From NCBI RefSeq assembly GCF_029962835.1, contig NC_080582.1, positions 23,816,032 to 23,880,031 of the forward strand: DNA of 64,000 bases. The letters are read 5' to 3'. A program made the position numbers and the translations under genes. Below, one piece after another: positions 32,798 to 44,119 of the stretch. The first letter of the stretch is position 1; each line of letters opens with the position of its first letter. This DNA comes from Magnolia sinica. Its lineage: Eukaryota; Streptophyta; Magnoliopsida; Magnoliales; Magnoliaceae. Below the pieces are notes generated by a model. It was not told the DNA's origin, searched no databases, and worked only from the letters and a program-made list of their open reading frames with translations.

Positions 32798-34830
32798 ATG
32801 TCATACAAGAGGTTCTCACTGCCAGGCTGGGTAATATTGTATTGCCGTAGGTATTGGTCAACCGGTGTAAACTGGCCTAAACTAGTGACTAGTAGTTCCC
32901 CAGTGGAATCGGCATTCTGTGAACGCCTCCTCTCATACAAGCATGATGGTGCCCTCACTTCCTTCGCTTTGGTATTGATTTGTTAGTGTAGCCAAAGTAT
33001 GTTATTGACTCAGGTGTAAAAAATGTATTTGATTCAGAGTCACCACTATCTAAATGAAGCTTAAAATCTATGGCCGGCTAACAACCGTAGAATCGCTTAG
33101 GGGTTTGGGAATCTCACGATTCCCTAACTCAAAGTGACTCCTGCGGTTGGTTTGCGACTGTAAATTCTGAGTAAGCACCTCAGTGACAGAAAAGGAAGGG
33201 ATTAAGCATCATTTTCTGCTCGCACAATGTGCAGTCTCTACTTCATAAGATTTTGCAGTTTCGGGATATTCAACAGAATTTGGACATTTTTATATTTGGT
33301 CGTATTTCACATAACCCATAAGAGTCGGGCAAGCAAAAATAAGAAAAAAAAAGTATTTATCCTTACATCACAGAGCCAAGTGACCCTAAGTAGGCAAATA
33401 AAGTAAAAAATGCAATGAGTAAAATGAAATGCCAACTAACCTTTCTTCATAGGATTTAAGATCCTGGGCAAAAAAATAAAGTATGAGAAAATTGAAGAAG
33501 GAAAATAATGCAGAATAAAATAGAAAGAACTGTGAATATAGTTGATATACTTATAATGTGTGGAATGAAATGTAAATTAAATAGAGGTAGACAAACTCTT
33601 AGCTTCAATAACTTCTTTAATAGGCTTTTTTGTCTCATATGTCGAGTAACATATTTGCATGTTGAAAATCTTTAAGGTACCTTTGGCAGCATCTCCGGGT
33701 GAACTCCAACCCTCAGACCCTTTTTGTATTTTCCTATCTCTCTTTCTGCTCTCTCTTTTTCTTTTTCTTTTTCTATTTCGCTCTCTGTTTCTTTCTCACT
33801 TTCCTTTCTTCATCTCTTCTCTTGGTAATGGATTCCTTATATAAGCGTTAGTAGCTGTAACTCCTTTTGTTTCGTTGTGGGTGCCGGTCATTTAAATCAT
33901 AAAATTATATATATATATATATATATAACATAGTGATTAATTTTTGTTTTTTCTAGAAATTATTTAAATGGTTGTATTATGTTCGTTGTCCATTCATTTT
34001 CGGTTATCTTAGTCTTGTTGGAAAGATAATTAGATAAGCTTATTAAAAAGACTAGAATCATTTCGATCGGACTCCGTTTGACTTGTCGAAAGTACAAATG
34101 TTTAGTATATAAAATCAGTTGCCTGTAATTTGACCAATTGTCTTTTTTCGATAATCTTAGGCTTATTGGAAATGTTGCTTGATGAGCTTTTCAATTGAAC
34201 TGAAATTACTTCAATTAGATTACGCTTGATTAGTCTAAAGTGTGGTCATAGTTTTTACAGTTTTGGCCGTGTAGCACTGCATGGTCTTGCTAAACGGGCT
34301 GGATCTTCCTAATCATAACTTGGATTGGAGAAAACTTAAGTTCGTTAGGAGAATCATTTGAACACTTTTCCAATGAATCATAAATCATCTTCATTAGTCA
34401 AATCTTTCTCTCAATAATACTATGACTACTTTGTGTATAAGGACGACTGTACTTTTCTCAATCTTAAAGATATGACCTCTCACATCTCAACACAACATTA
34501 TTTGAGAAGATTTAGTACAGAGAGTAATCCTTGAGTAGAGAGTTCATTTTATTATTTTTCGCACATCAGTTGCTACACACAAAGAGTTTTTAAGGTTCTA
34601 GAGTTCAGATTCACGATCGTGAATGAATAGTTACTGGATTTGAAGCTAGCTGATCGGGTTCATTAATTGTTTGTGGGACGTGCCGAGTATACTCCCAGTT
34701 CGACCTGTTTGGATTTTCAATAATTTCTAAATTAGTGTAAGATAATTTATTGAAGTCAAGCTAAAGCTCAAAGAGTGGCTTATCCTTATTTTAGATAGTG
34801 TCTACAATATAATATTTGTATTTTCCGTAT
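32798..34830. mobile_element. Degenerate LTR-retrotransposon-like segment (copy 2)
   Basis: Counterpart of 7860-10000, with the GATTCAGAGTCACCACT motif near 33036. The (TA)n tract is much shorter here (33907-33927). No intact gene. Confidence 0.35.
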
Positions 34831-34999
34831 ATATTGGTTTGTGTAACTTTATAAACAGGTTAGATGGCATGGTGGGCCCTATAAATCTTTTAATAGTGGT
34901 CATTCAATCACCACTATTTTCTGTAGTGTGGTTTAGTTGAGACTTGGATTTGACTCATTTTTGAGCTCATGTCCTAAAATGGTCTGAAAAAAATAAATG

Positions 35000-35680
35000 G
35001 ATAGCGTGGATATAATATATCATGGTCGAGACCACAGATGTTTGCCACGTCAACATAGTTAGGAGAGATTAAATACGAATGCAAACAAGAAATATATATG
35101 CATTCTGAGTTGATTTTCTTAAATTGGGCATATGCCCCAAAACGATAACAAAATGAATAGACGGTGGAGATTTAACACATACTTCATGGGAGCTCACAGA
35201 AATTTGCCACATCAGCATAGTGAGGAAGTAAAAGGAAACACACATACTTCATGGTTGAGCCCATAGATGTTTGCCAGGTCAACATAGTCAGGAAAGATTA
35301 AATACATACATGACCAAACATAAAATATGATTGCATTTTGAGTTGATTTTCTTAAACTGGGTTCATGCCCTAAAACGGTCCAAAAAATAAATGGACAGTG
35401 TGTATATAACACATGCAGTTCATGGGAGCTGATAGAAGTTTTCCACATCGGCATATTGGGGACTAAAAAACAATGTAGGTAAATGACCAAACAGGAAATA
35501 TGTATACATTTCGAGTTGATCTACTTAAATTGGGCTCATGCTCTAAAATGATCTAAAACAAATGAATGCACACAAATAGTGTGAATATAAAACATACTTC
35601 ATTTGTGGAGCCAACGGAGGGTTACTACGTTAACATAGTCAAAGTAAGATGAAATAGTATACAAGGAAACAAGGGGATGC
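35000..35680. repeat. Tandemly repeated half-foldback units (copy 2)
   Basis: Counterpart of 10130-10800 with the same order of motifs. Confidence 0.55.
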
Positions 35681-35834
35681 AGATTTCCTGCTAAAGCCTT
35701 TCGCATTAAGTTTCTGCGCGAGAAACTTAGGTGGGGCCCACCGTGATGTTTGTAAGAAATCTATCTTGTCCATCTGCTATGTGGGCTCATTTTAGGACTT
35801 GAGACCAATAATGAGCAGGATCTAAGACTCAAGT

Positions 35835-36493
35835 TGACGCAGGGATGAACGTGATGAGGATAACTACTCCGAATCCACGGAGCTTCTCTGGACTCCTCAC
35901 AGAGACTTCTCGAATCCACGAGGAAAGAAAACAGAAAATAGAAATAAATTCTAATAAATTCGAAATTGATTAATTGATCAATAAAAACGAGTTCACAACC
36001 CTTTAAATAAGGGTACCAAGCAATAAGAAAGAAATCAGAAGCAAACTAAAATTAAAACTTCTATAAATTCGCAACTTACTATAAATAGTAAATTTACTTT
36101 TTATAGTAAGTTTCGTATGTGGCTTAACCACGTTATTCTCCTAATTATTCTAAGCACTTTTCATGTTGGACACAACTCCTAAAACCCAACGAATGAAGAG
36201 TTATAATCAAACTAAAACTTACTATTTATAGTAAAAACGGAACTAAACATGGAATTTCACCGTCAATAGGATGGAATTTCGCAAATTTCGGCATGGGCAA
36301 CTTGGCATAGCGAGGTTGGTTGGCTAAATTAGCTCGTTCTACCCCAAAATCATATATGGTACGTCAATTAACTTATTCTGGTTTGCGAGATATGCTTATT
36401 TTACGGTTCGATGGTCTGGATCACTTCTGTCGTCGACCGGGCCTTTTTTGATCCATCTTGGCCATGTAACTGTCCGCGACCCGCTCTACATCA
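35835..36493 (-). mobile_element. Solo LTR with 5-bp target duplication CAAGT
   Basis: On the minus strand the element begins TGATGTAGAGCGGGTCGCG and ends CCCTGCGTCA, so it has TG..CA ends. It is flanked by CAAGT at 35830-35834 and 36494-36498. Copy 1 has the uninterrupted site (cgagt at 10960-10964). It is 659 bp with no internal domain, so it is best read as a solo LTR left by recombination between two LTRs. A small LTR-bounded element without a visible second LTR is less likely. The family (gypsy or copia) cannot be told from the LTR alone. Confidence 0.88.
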
Positions 36494-36844
36494 CAAGTGG
36501 GCCATACTAAAAGAAAAGGTGAGTAGCTAGGAAAATTCCTATTTAAATCTCCCTGGGTTGACAGTGATGTTTACATGCCATTCATTTCATTTATAACAAT
36601 ATTCCTATTGGGATGAACTGAAAAAACAAATATTAGCCATATCCAAAACTTCTGTGGCTCCACAAATATTTTAAAGACGTTCAATCCTCACATTTTCAGC
36701 TCACATGAGTCTTGGAACCGGCTAATTTTTTGCCCATGTCCTAAAATGATCTTAAAAAACAGATGGAAAGGGTGGGTCTCTCACAAACATCATGTTGGGC
36801 CCTACCTAAGTTTGAGGCCAAGAACTTCCTGTGAAAGGCTTTAA

Positions 36845-37146
36845 GGGCTTGTTTGGTTTTTACAATTTCCTCTGAAATACAAAATAAAGAGTTATCATTA
36901 TCATTTCCAACTGTTTGTTGAAATAGGAATTATGACTTATAAATCGATAGTCAAATATACTTATTATAGGTATAAAAAATTGTAAACAGAACATTTTCAC
37001 ATTATAAATATACCATTTTTACAATCATCTCTGGATGAAACAGACAATGTAACATATAAAAATGTAATTGATGTCACCGTATAATTACAAAAGTAATCAT
37101 TACCCATTTATAGTCATTTCCCATTATAGGAAAACCAAATGGGCCC
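36845..37146. mobile_element. Tourist-like (PIF/Harbinger) MITE, copy 2
   Basis: Same insertion as 11309-11624, inherited by duplication. The flanks are TAA (36842-36844 and 37147-37149). It is 302 bp with small internal deletions. Confidence 0.85.
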
Positions 37147-37169
37147 TAATAGGAAAGCCATGTCCGAAC

Positions 37170-37708
37170 CTTATTTCCTGAAAATCCAATAAATTCTTGT
37201 GATGGGATGCCCAGTGAGGCTCACTGTAACATTCGTTAGAAATCTAATCTCGTCCATCTGTGAAGGCATTTTCGGACATGTGAATGAAAACCAGGTGAAT
37301 CCAAAACTAAAGTGGGCCACACGAGAGGCAGCAGTGGAGATTCCGTGACCACTGTTGAAACATTTTTATGGCCACAAAAGTTACCTATCAAAATAAATTT
37401 TTTGTGTTTTCACTTCATCCCAGTTAGAATTACTTCATAAATGGTTTGGATGACATATAAACATTAAGATGAAGCCCAGGAAAGTTTCAACGGTAAAAAA
37501 CACTTTCCCCAGTTTTCCCTCTGGTGTGGCCCATTCGAGTTTTGGATAAATTTCATTTTCTATAGCATATCCTGAAATGACCATGCAAAACGGATGAACA
37601 GGTGGATCTTTAACGAACATCACCGTAAGCTCACATGACATCCAGCGCAGGAACTTCGTGCGATATGCTTTAGCGGGAAATCTGCGTACATATGAGTACG
37701 GATCGTTG
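37170..37708. repeat. Foldback repeat (copy 2)
   Basis: Counterpart of 11650-12185. Confidence 0.6.
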
Positions 37709-37717
37709 CGTTGAAGC

Positions 37718-38282
37718 ACGCATGCGGCTTAGCTACTGACTGGTTGAGTAGCAATCTCCCTACTGAAGTGACATCATTAGGTTAATTAGGCCCCACCATG
37801 ATGTATGTGTTATATCCATACCATCCATCCATTTCCAGAGACCATTTTAGACCATGAACCAAAGATTGAGGCAGATCCAAAGATCAAGTGGATCCACCAC
37901 AGAAAACAGTGGAGATTTAAGGCGTACCATTAAAAACTTATTGAGGCCACAAAAGTTTTCGGTTAAGCTGATATTTGTGTTTTCCCTTCATCCATGCCCT
38001 AAACGCTAAACCCTAAACTCATAAACAGGTTTAAGATCAAATAAATGTCTTGGTGGGCCTAGGAATGAATCAACGGTGGGTGGCACTATCTCTACTGTTT
38101 TCTATGATGTGGTTCACTTGAGATATGGATCTGCTTCGGTTTTTAACTCATGCTCTAAAATGATCTCTCCAAGTGGATGGACAGTGTTGATACAGCACAC
38201 ATCATGGTGGGGCTTACAAAATCTGATGACGTCACTTCAGTAGCGAAATTCACTACGGAACCAGTCCGTATCTAAAACGCGT
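37718..38282. mobile_element. Mutator-like foldback element with 9-bp target duplication (copy 2)
   Basis: Counterpart of 12195-12758. The flanks are CGTTGAAGC (37709-37717) and CCTTGAAGC (38283-38291). Directly to its right, the same CCTTGAAGC has been duplicated again by the next element. Confidence 0.8.
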
Positions 38283-38291
38283 CCTTGAAGC

Positions 38292-38874
38292 GGAATCGGA
38301 TTGTGTACTGAGATACTCAGTACCTCAAGGGATACTGAGTAAATGTGGAAAGAGGCTATTCACACTGTTTCCTGTGATGTGGTCTATTTGAACTTTATAT
38401 ATGATTAATTTTTGTTCTTAAGCATTTAAATTATACATGATTAATTTTTGGAAAGAGACTTGTTGTAATGGCCGCCCTTGGCTCGGTTGGAGCGGAGATG
38501 GCGTTAGAGATGGGAGGCGTGGGTTTTTCTTAGACAGAAATAGAGAGAGGGGGCATAGAGAACGAGAGTGAATCAAGCTCCCTCACGTTTTTTTTTTTCG
38601 CACTAATGGAGAGAGTTAGCGAGAGAGATGCCGAGCGAGAGGAGGCAGAAAGGATCGACGGTGGTTTTTTTTTTTTTTTCCACCAGAGGGAGATGAGCAT
38701 TTACGTCTCTGTTTCCTTTTACGGATGAGAGAGAAAAAGAGAGAAAGAGGGTAACGGTGTTTCTGTCGCCGTTTGGAGGAGGGATCGGCCCCACATCTTA
38801 CAGCCAATAGCATCTTTCCATGCTTACTCAGTACCCCTTAAGGTACTGAGTAACTCAGTACACAATCCGATTCC
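38292..38874. mobile_element. Mutator-like element, copy 2 only, perfect 9-bp target duplication
   Basis: The ends are GGAATCGGATTGTGTACT and its reverse complement, ending CAATCCGATTCC, with further inverted 'ctcagtacct' blocks inside. The flanks are CCTTGAAGC at 38283-38291 and 38875-38883, an exact 9-bp match. Copy 1 has a single CCTTGAAGC at this point (12759-12767), so this is a clean insertion after the tandem duplication. It is 583 bp. The interior is not palindromic, has no transposase, and includes a 'gagagagatgccgagcgagag' stretch of unknown origin. Confidence 0.9.
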
Positions 38875-38929
38875 CCTTGAAGCGCCCGTTGTTGTGACCT
38901 GTCATTGGTCCACGTCATTGTCAATGACT

Positions 38930-40130
38930 CCGAGTAGGAAGCGTACTGGGTACTGAGCAAACTCTGTGGGGTCCACCGTAATTTACATATTTTATCTACT
39001 CCGTCCATCAATTTTAGTAGATAATTTGAATGCTTGAACCCAAAAATGCAGTATATCCAAATCTCAAGTGGACCTTACCACAGGAAACAGTGTGAATTTA
39101 AATTCTACTGTTGAAAATTTCTTGGGGCCCACAAAAGTTTTGGATCAAGTCGATATTTGTATTTTCGCTTCATCCATGTCTGTGTGATCTTATTAACAGG
39201 TTGGATTACAAATAAACATCACTGGGGCCGTAGAAAGGTTTCAACAGTGGAAGTCATTATTCCCACTGTTTCTGTGGTGTGGTCCACTTGAGTTTTAGGA
39301 ATAATTCTATTTTGGAGCCAACCACTAAAATGAGCTGAAAAAATGGATGGACGGCATGGATAACCCACATACATTCAGAGTAGGCACAACTGAAGATACG
39401 CTGGATTTCTCTCCCAAATTGAGGAGTGTGAGCTGCAAATGACTTCAACGTGTGAAATTTTTTTGGCCCCACGACGTTTTATGTTTAAAATCTGCGCTGC
39501 CCGCCAAATTTGACAGATCATTTTGGAGCATGATCTTAAAAATAAGACGCATCGAAATTTCAAGTAGACGATGCAAAGAAGAGGTATTGAATGACTACCG
39601 TTGAAACCTCCCTACGGTCCACTCTGAAGTTTATTTGCCACCTAACTTCTTAGTTAGGTCATGCAAACCTACATAAGAGGGAAAACACAGATATTAGCTT
39701 GTTTAGAGCCTACTGCGGACCCAAGAAGTTTTCCCCCGTTGGCATCCAATTTCCACGGTTTCTGTGATGCCTACTGAGCCTTGGGTCTATTATTATTATT
39801 ATTATTATTTTTAATATAAAAAAATGGATTGATGGTGTGGATCTGATACATACATTATGATTGTGCCCATAAAAGCTCCACATGTCATTACTTTCCCATT
39901 TTTCCTCTCCCTCCCAATGTGCTTCACCACAGAGCGGATTAGGCAAGACCCGACCTCACCCAAGATAGTGAGGCACTAACTATGGTAACCACTCAGTTTT
40001 TACTACTAATTTAGGGCATTATTCAATAAATGAAGCAGAACCAATTAGTAGGTGGACCACACCTTAGGAAACAATGGTGATTGGCCAATTAATAGGCCAC
40101 AAAACTTTTAGAGCAAGTTGATATATATAT
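38930..40130. repeat. Foldback-derived DNA present only in copy 2
   Basis: A nearly full foldback lies at about 38930-39380: 'tggggtccaccgtaatttac' on the left, 'ggatggacggcatggataacccacatac' on the right, around 'gtggaccttaccacaggaaacag' / 'tttctgtggtgtggtccac'. A second, more degenerate one continues to about 39960 and includes a (TAT)n run near 39787. No gene is seen. Confidence 0.6.
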
Positions 40131-40134
40131 ATAT

Positions 40135-41147
40135 TCAGGTTCTATGCGATCTAGCTCATGGGAACTTCTCATGAGGTCAAGCTTTTTGGGCCCCACCGTG
40201 ATGTGTGTCAAACATCAACACCATATACTTGATGGGTCCCCTTTAAATTTTCGGATATCCCAAAAATCAGCTGTACATGGAAGTCACGTGGGCTATACCA
40301 TCTAAAATCATGTCAAGACATGCCTAAAACATATAAAATCACTTGGTGGGGCCCACCTGAAATTTGGATGCATTTGAAACTTGGTCTGACCCCTCATCCA
40401 AGTGGGACACACATAATGAATGGGCTGGATTTGTGAACCACATCTCGGTGGGCCCAACAAATGATTATATCAAGGCATGCCTAAAACATATAAAATCACT
40501 TGGTGGGGCCCACCTGAAATTTGGATGCATTTGAAACTTGGTCTGACCCCTCATCCAAGTGGGACACACATAATGAATGGGCTGGATTTGTGAACCACAT
40601 CTCGGTGGGCCCAACAAATGATTATATCAAGGCACGCTTAAAACATATAAAATCACTTGGTGGGGCCCACCTGAAATTTTGATGCATCTGAAACTTGGTC
40701 TGACCCCTCATCCAAGTGGGACACACATAATTAATGGGCTGGATTTGTGAACCACATCTCGGTGGGCCCAACAAATGATTATATCAAGGCATGCCTAAAA
40801 CATATAAAATCACTTGGTGGGGCCCACTTGAAATTTGGATGCATCTGAAACTTGGTCTGACCCCTCATCCAAGTGGGACACACAAAATGAATGGGCTAAA
40901 TTTGTGAACCATATCTCGGTGGGCCCAACAAATGATTATGAATGTTTTAATGGAGGGTAATCTCTCTCAACTTTTGTATGTGGTGTGGCCCACAGAAGTC
41001 ACGGATTGACTTGATTTTTAAGCCCTAGGTCCACCATGGAATGGTGCATCTGACTGATGGGGTAGATGTTTGACACACATCACGGTGGGGCCCACACAAC
41101 TCGACCTCATGGGAAGTTCCCATGAGCCCGACCCCATAGAACCTTTT

Positions 41148-41150
<3 letters not shown>
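40135..41150. mobile_element. Foldback element, second subfamily, with an internal tandem array (copy 2)
   Basis: The ends are GGTTCTATGCGATCTAG and the mirrored GACCCCATAGAACCTTTT. Within them, TCATGGGAACTTCTCATGAGG mirrors CTCATGGGAAGTTCCCATGAG. GGGCCCCACCGTGATG on the left mirrors CATCACGGTGGGGCCCAC on the right. It is related to 12809-13313, but its interior runs the other way and holds four copies of a 157-base unit. Confidence 0.7.
40314..40941. repeat. Four tandem copies of a 157-bp unit inside a foldback
   Basis: Units start at 40314, 40471, 40628 and 40785, exactly 157 bases apart. Each begins caaggcatgcctaaaacat and includes 'acttggtggggcccacctg' and 'ctcggtgggcccaacaa'. They differ at only a few positions, so the expansion is young. 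Confidence 0.93.

Positions 41151-41151
<1 letters not shown>

Positions 41152-41196
<45 letters not shown>
41152..41196. repeat. (CA)n microsatellite
   Basis: About 22 CA units at the right end of the foldback. The copy-1 position has (TA)n. Confidence 0.9.
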
Positions 41197-41201
<5 letters not shown>

Positions 41202-42131
41202 GGCTTATGTGAACTTTGAAGAGATTGGATGGCAAATAAAAACTATGAAAACATTAAGGTGCATGCTAAGAAGTTTTTAACGTAGTGGAGTTTGGTCTAC
41301 CTCATAACTGGATCTTCTTAATTTTTGGTACCAGGCTCTAAAATAATCTGAAATAATGGAGGAATATGGTGCATTTAGAGAATACACGTCAAATGGGTCC
41401 CATGGCAAGGGCTGCATAGTCTTGGGTGAGGCCGGGTCCTCACATAATCCGCTCCCTGCACATGTGAAATTTACATAGGTGTATTTCTTAGATCCACACC
41501 AATTATCTATTTTTCCAGATTATTCTAAAATATAAACCCCCAAAAAAATGATCTTAAGCTAGTGGACCACACCACTCAAAACAGTAGAAATTGATGCTAC
41601 TGTTGAAAACTTATAGGAGCCACCGAAGGCTAGGATCAAGCTGATATTTGTATCTTACCTTCATCCAGGTATTTGTGATCTTATGAACAGGCTAGACAGA
41701 AAATAAACTGTTGGGTTGGCCCCAGGAAAGTTTCAATCGGTAAATTGTTCAATCCCCACCCTGGCTGTGGTGTGATCCACTTGAGCTTTGGATGTATCTC
41801 TTTTTCTGGCTCATGTTCTAGAATTATCTGGAAAAATTGATGACTGTGTAGATCTAACACAAAGGTCATGGTGACTCTTCCTCTGACATGTGTCACTGTA
41901 CAGCTACTCAGACGGTCCAAATACATAACAGGTTCATTTGAGCAGCTTCCTGGGTATAGGTATCAGCTTAATTAGAAGATGCGGAGTCTGTCATAATCCT
42001 GTTTCTCTGTCTGTAATTAGCATCTGCCGTGGTTGACTTCATCTTATTTATTTTATTTAAATCTTGCATTTTAATAAAGTCATAGGTGGAGTGTTACGGT
42101 TTTCTTTTTTAAAAAATAATAATAAAAGAAA
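41197..42131. repeat. Foldback-derived DNA at the right end of copy 2
   Basis: Counterpart of 13374-14380, shortened by small deletions. It ends at the tandem-duplication breakpoint. No gene is seen. Confidence 0.5.
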
Positions 42132-42439
42132 CTATACTTGGACCGTTTCATTTTGGACTGGCTATAAAACAGACTATTAAGAGTGGTGGTGGGAAGAATC
42201 AAATGGTTAATATATATTAAAATTTTCAGCCATACTCTGTCCATAGTTACGTCATCAATTGAGAATATTTGGACTACCATAAAATTATTTCACGTGAAGT
42301 GTAAGAAGCCACTTCCATTTTTAAAATGCATAAACACTAAGACACAAGTGTAGTCTCTTCAAGGCTTCCATGCAGCTAGCATTTAAAAAGAGAGGAAGGA
42401 GTACTTGAAAGAAAAACAACACCAGAGAGAGAGAGAGAG
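42132..42439 (+). promoter_or_regulatory. Upstream region of the P450 pseudogene
   Basis: This DNA lies outside the tandem duplication. TATAAA occurs at 42163-42168. A purine-rich (GA)n leader lies directly before the ATG at 42440. It is probably the former promoter and 5' UTR. Confidence 0.35.
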
Positions 42440-43941
42440 ATGGACGTAAACCTGTGGATAATAGTTTCCATGGTGGTGGGAATGATGTTTGTCGCATCGG
42501 AAAGACTACGAAGGCCAAAATCAACAATGAAATTGCCGCCGGGACCGCCTAAATTGCCAATAATTGGGAACTTGCACCAGAACCTGTGCCAGCTCGGTGG
42601 TGGTAATGAATTGATCCACATCGCCTTATTCAAAATGTCACAGAAGTATGGTGGGATTATGACAGTGTGGTTAGGCATGAAACCGACTATTATCGTAAGC
42701 AATCATGAAGGAGCTTGGGAGGTTCTTGTAAACAAGTCCACCGACTATGCGTCACGAATGGTCCCTTACATGTCTAAATATGTCACTGCTAACTGGACAA
42801 CGCTTTTCTCCTCCGATCATGGTCCATACTGGCAATCCCTTCGAAAAGGTGTCCAGGCCTTTGCTATGAATCCATCAGCCATCTCTACTCAAACAGTCTC
42901 AAGAAAATGAAGCGGTTGTCATGACACAAACAATCCAAGAACAAGCTATGACCAATGGCGGAATTACCCGCCCCTTGGTCTACATTCGACACAACACAAT
43001 ACGGGTGGTTGGGCGCCTTTGTTTTGGCCCTGACTTCAACAATGAGGGATTTGTTATTGGCATAGACCCTCTTATCGACGATGTCATCAACCTATCCAGT
43101 CTTGCCCATTTTAACGATGCTTTTCCCTTCACTCGCTACATCCCGGGCCTGCGGGGTTCATTTAGACAAGTATTTGAAATTCGTGATCGTATCATGTCGA
43201 TGATACAGCCAGAAATCAGTCGCTGCCAATCATCGAAATCGCCATGCACCACTTGCTACTTGCATTTCCTCCTCTCACATGATTATCCGATGGAAACCAT
43301 CATATTTTGCTTATTCGAAATTTTCTCTCTCTGTTGATAGCACATCGTCTGCGACTGCTTGGGCTCTAGCATGCCTTATACGAAATCCTGAAATCCAACA
43401 GAAGCTCTTTAAAGAAGTAAGTGGAGAAGATGAGAAGAGAGAGAGGGTGAGTGTAGATCAAGTGAGTAAGATGCCATATCTTCAAGCTGTAGTGAATGAA
43501 GTGTTACGGATGAAGCCGATTGCACCTCTCGCCATTCCCCACAAGACGGTGAACGATACCACATTGACGGGTTTGAAGATCGACGACGGTACTGCTGTTA
43601 TGGTAAATATCTATGCTGTCCATCATGATCCAAAGGTCTGGGATCATCCAGAGAGGTTTATGCCAGAGCGGTTCATGAACGAAAATGCACATAATGTAAG
43701 CTTGGCCATGGAACAGTCATTTTTGCCGTTCGGAGCAGGTAGGTGAATTTGTGCAGGAATGGAGCTGGGAAAGGTTCAGGTGGGCCTCACCCTAGCCAAT
43801 CTGATTAACAGGTTTGAATGGGTTGCTGCTGATGGGGATGGGCCTGACATGACCGATGATTTTACTGCTCTTCTCAGGATGAAAGAGCCCCTCGTGGCAG
43901 GTATCACGCTTCGTACTAACCTTGGAACCACACCCTCTTGA
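42440..43941 (+). pseudogene. Cytochrome P450 (A-type-like) pseudogene, intronless
   Basis: A nearly full-length P450 (about 500 codons) is spread over three frames. It has an N-terminal membrane anchor (residues 3-20), a proline hinge LPPGPPKLPIIGN (32-44), C-helix WQSLRKG, an I-helix remnant DSTSSATAWALA near 43340, the ExxR motif (NEVLR near 43500), PERFM, and the haem loop FLPFGAGR at about 43720-43743. Breaks: a frameshift near 42890-42905 (TQTVSRK then stop), another near 43315-43330, and TGA at 43744-43746 just before ICAG in the haem-binding loop. That TGA is consistent with CGA to TGA. The frame resumes at once and ends with TGA after 43938. No intron interrupts it, unlike most A-type P450 genes. 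I cannot name the CYP family with confidence. Confidence 0.9.
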
Positions 43942-44119
43942 AGGTTTTGTGACCATGGCTGCTGAATACCACCCAATAAGAAACTTCGTGTGTTTTAGTG
44001 GTTACTTTTTCGACTTTGAATAGTCTGGTAAGCACCGTTGTAAAATTTACTCATGTATGAAAGTTATTTATCCAAGTTGTTTTTTTTTTTTTTCCCAACT
44101 TTCAAACTGTTCTACCTCT

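Larger units (their letters stand above)
35683..37165. mobile_element. Foldback element interrupted by a solo LTR and a MITE (copy 2)
   Basis: Counterpart of 10807-11645. The left arm is cut at 35834 by a 659-bp LTR and resumes at 36494. The right end is cut by the older Tourist MITE. Confidence 0.65.
14381..42131. repeat. Tandem duplication, copy 2 (27.75 kb, expanded by insertions)
   Basis: It starts at cgctactgaagtgagccc (14381) and ends at aataaaagaaa (42131), after which the sequence leaves copy 1 and becomes the P450 upstream region. The extra length comes from the block at 15161-27255, the foldback at 27520-28060, an 0.87-kb segment at 31934-32797, the solo LTR at 35835-36493, the Mutator-like element at 38292-38874, and extra foldbacks with a 157-bp tandem array between 38930 and 41150. 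Confidence 0.88.

Noticed and set aside
40314-40941. Regularly spaced direct repeats that could suggest a CRISPR array
   Set aside because: The units are contiguous 157-bp tandem copies with no spacers, inside a plant foldback element.
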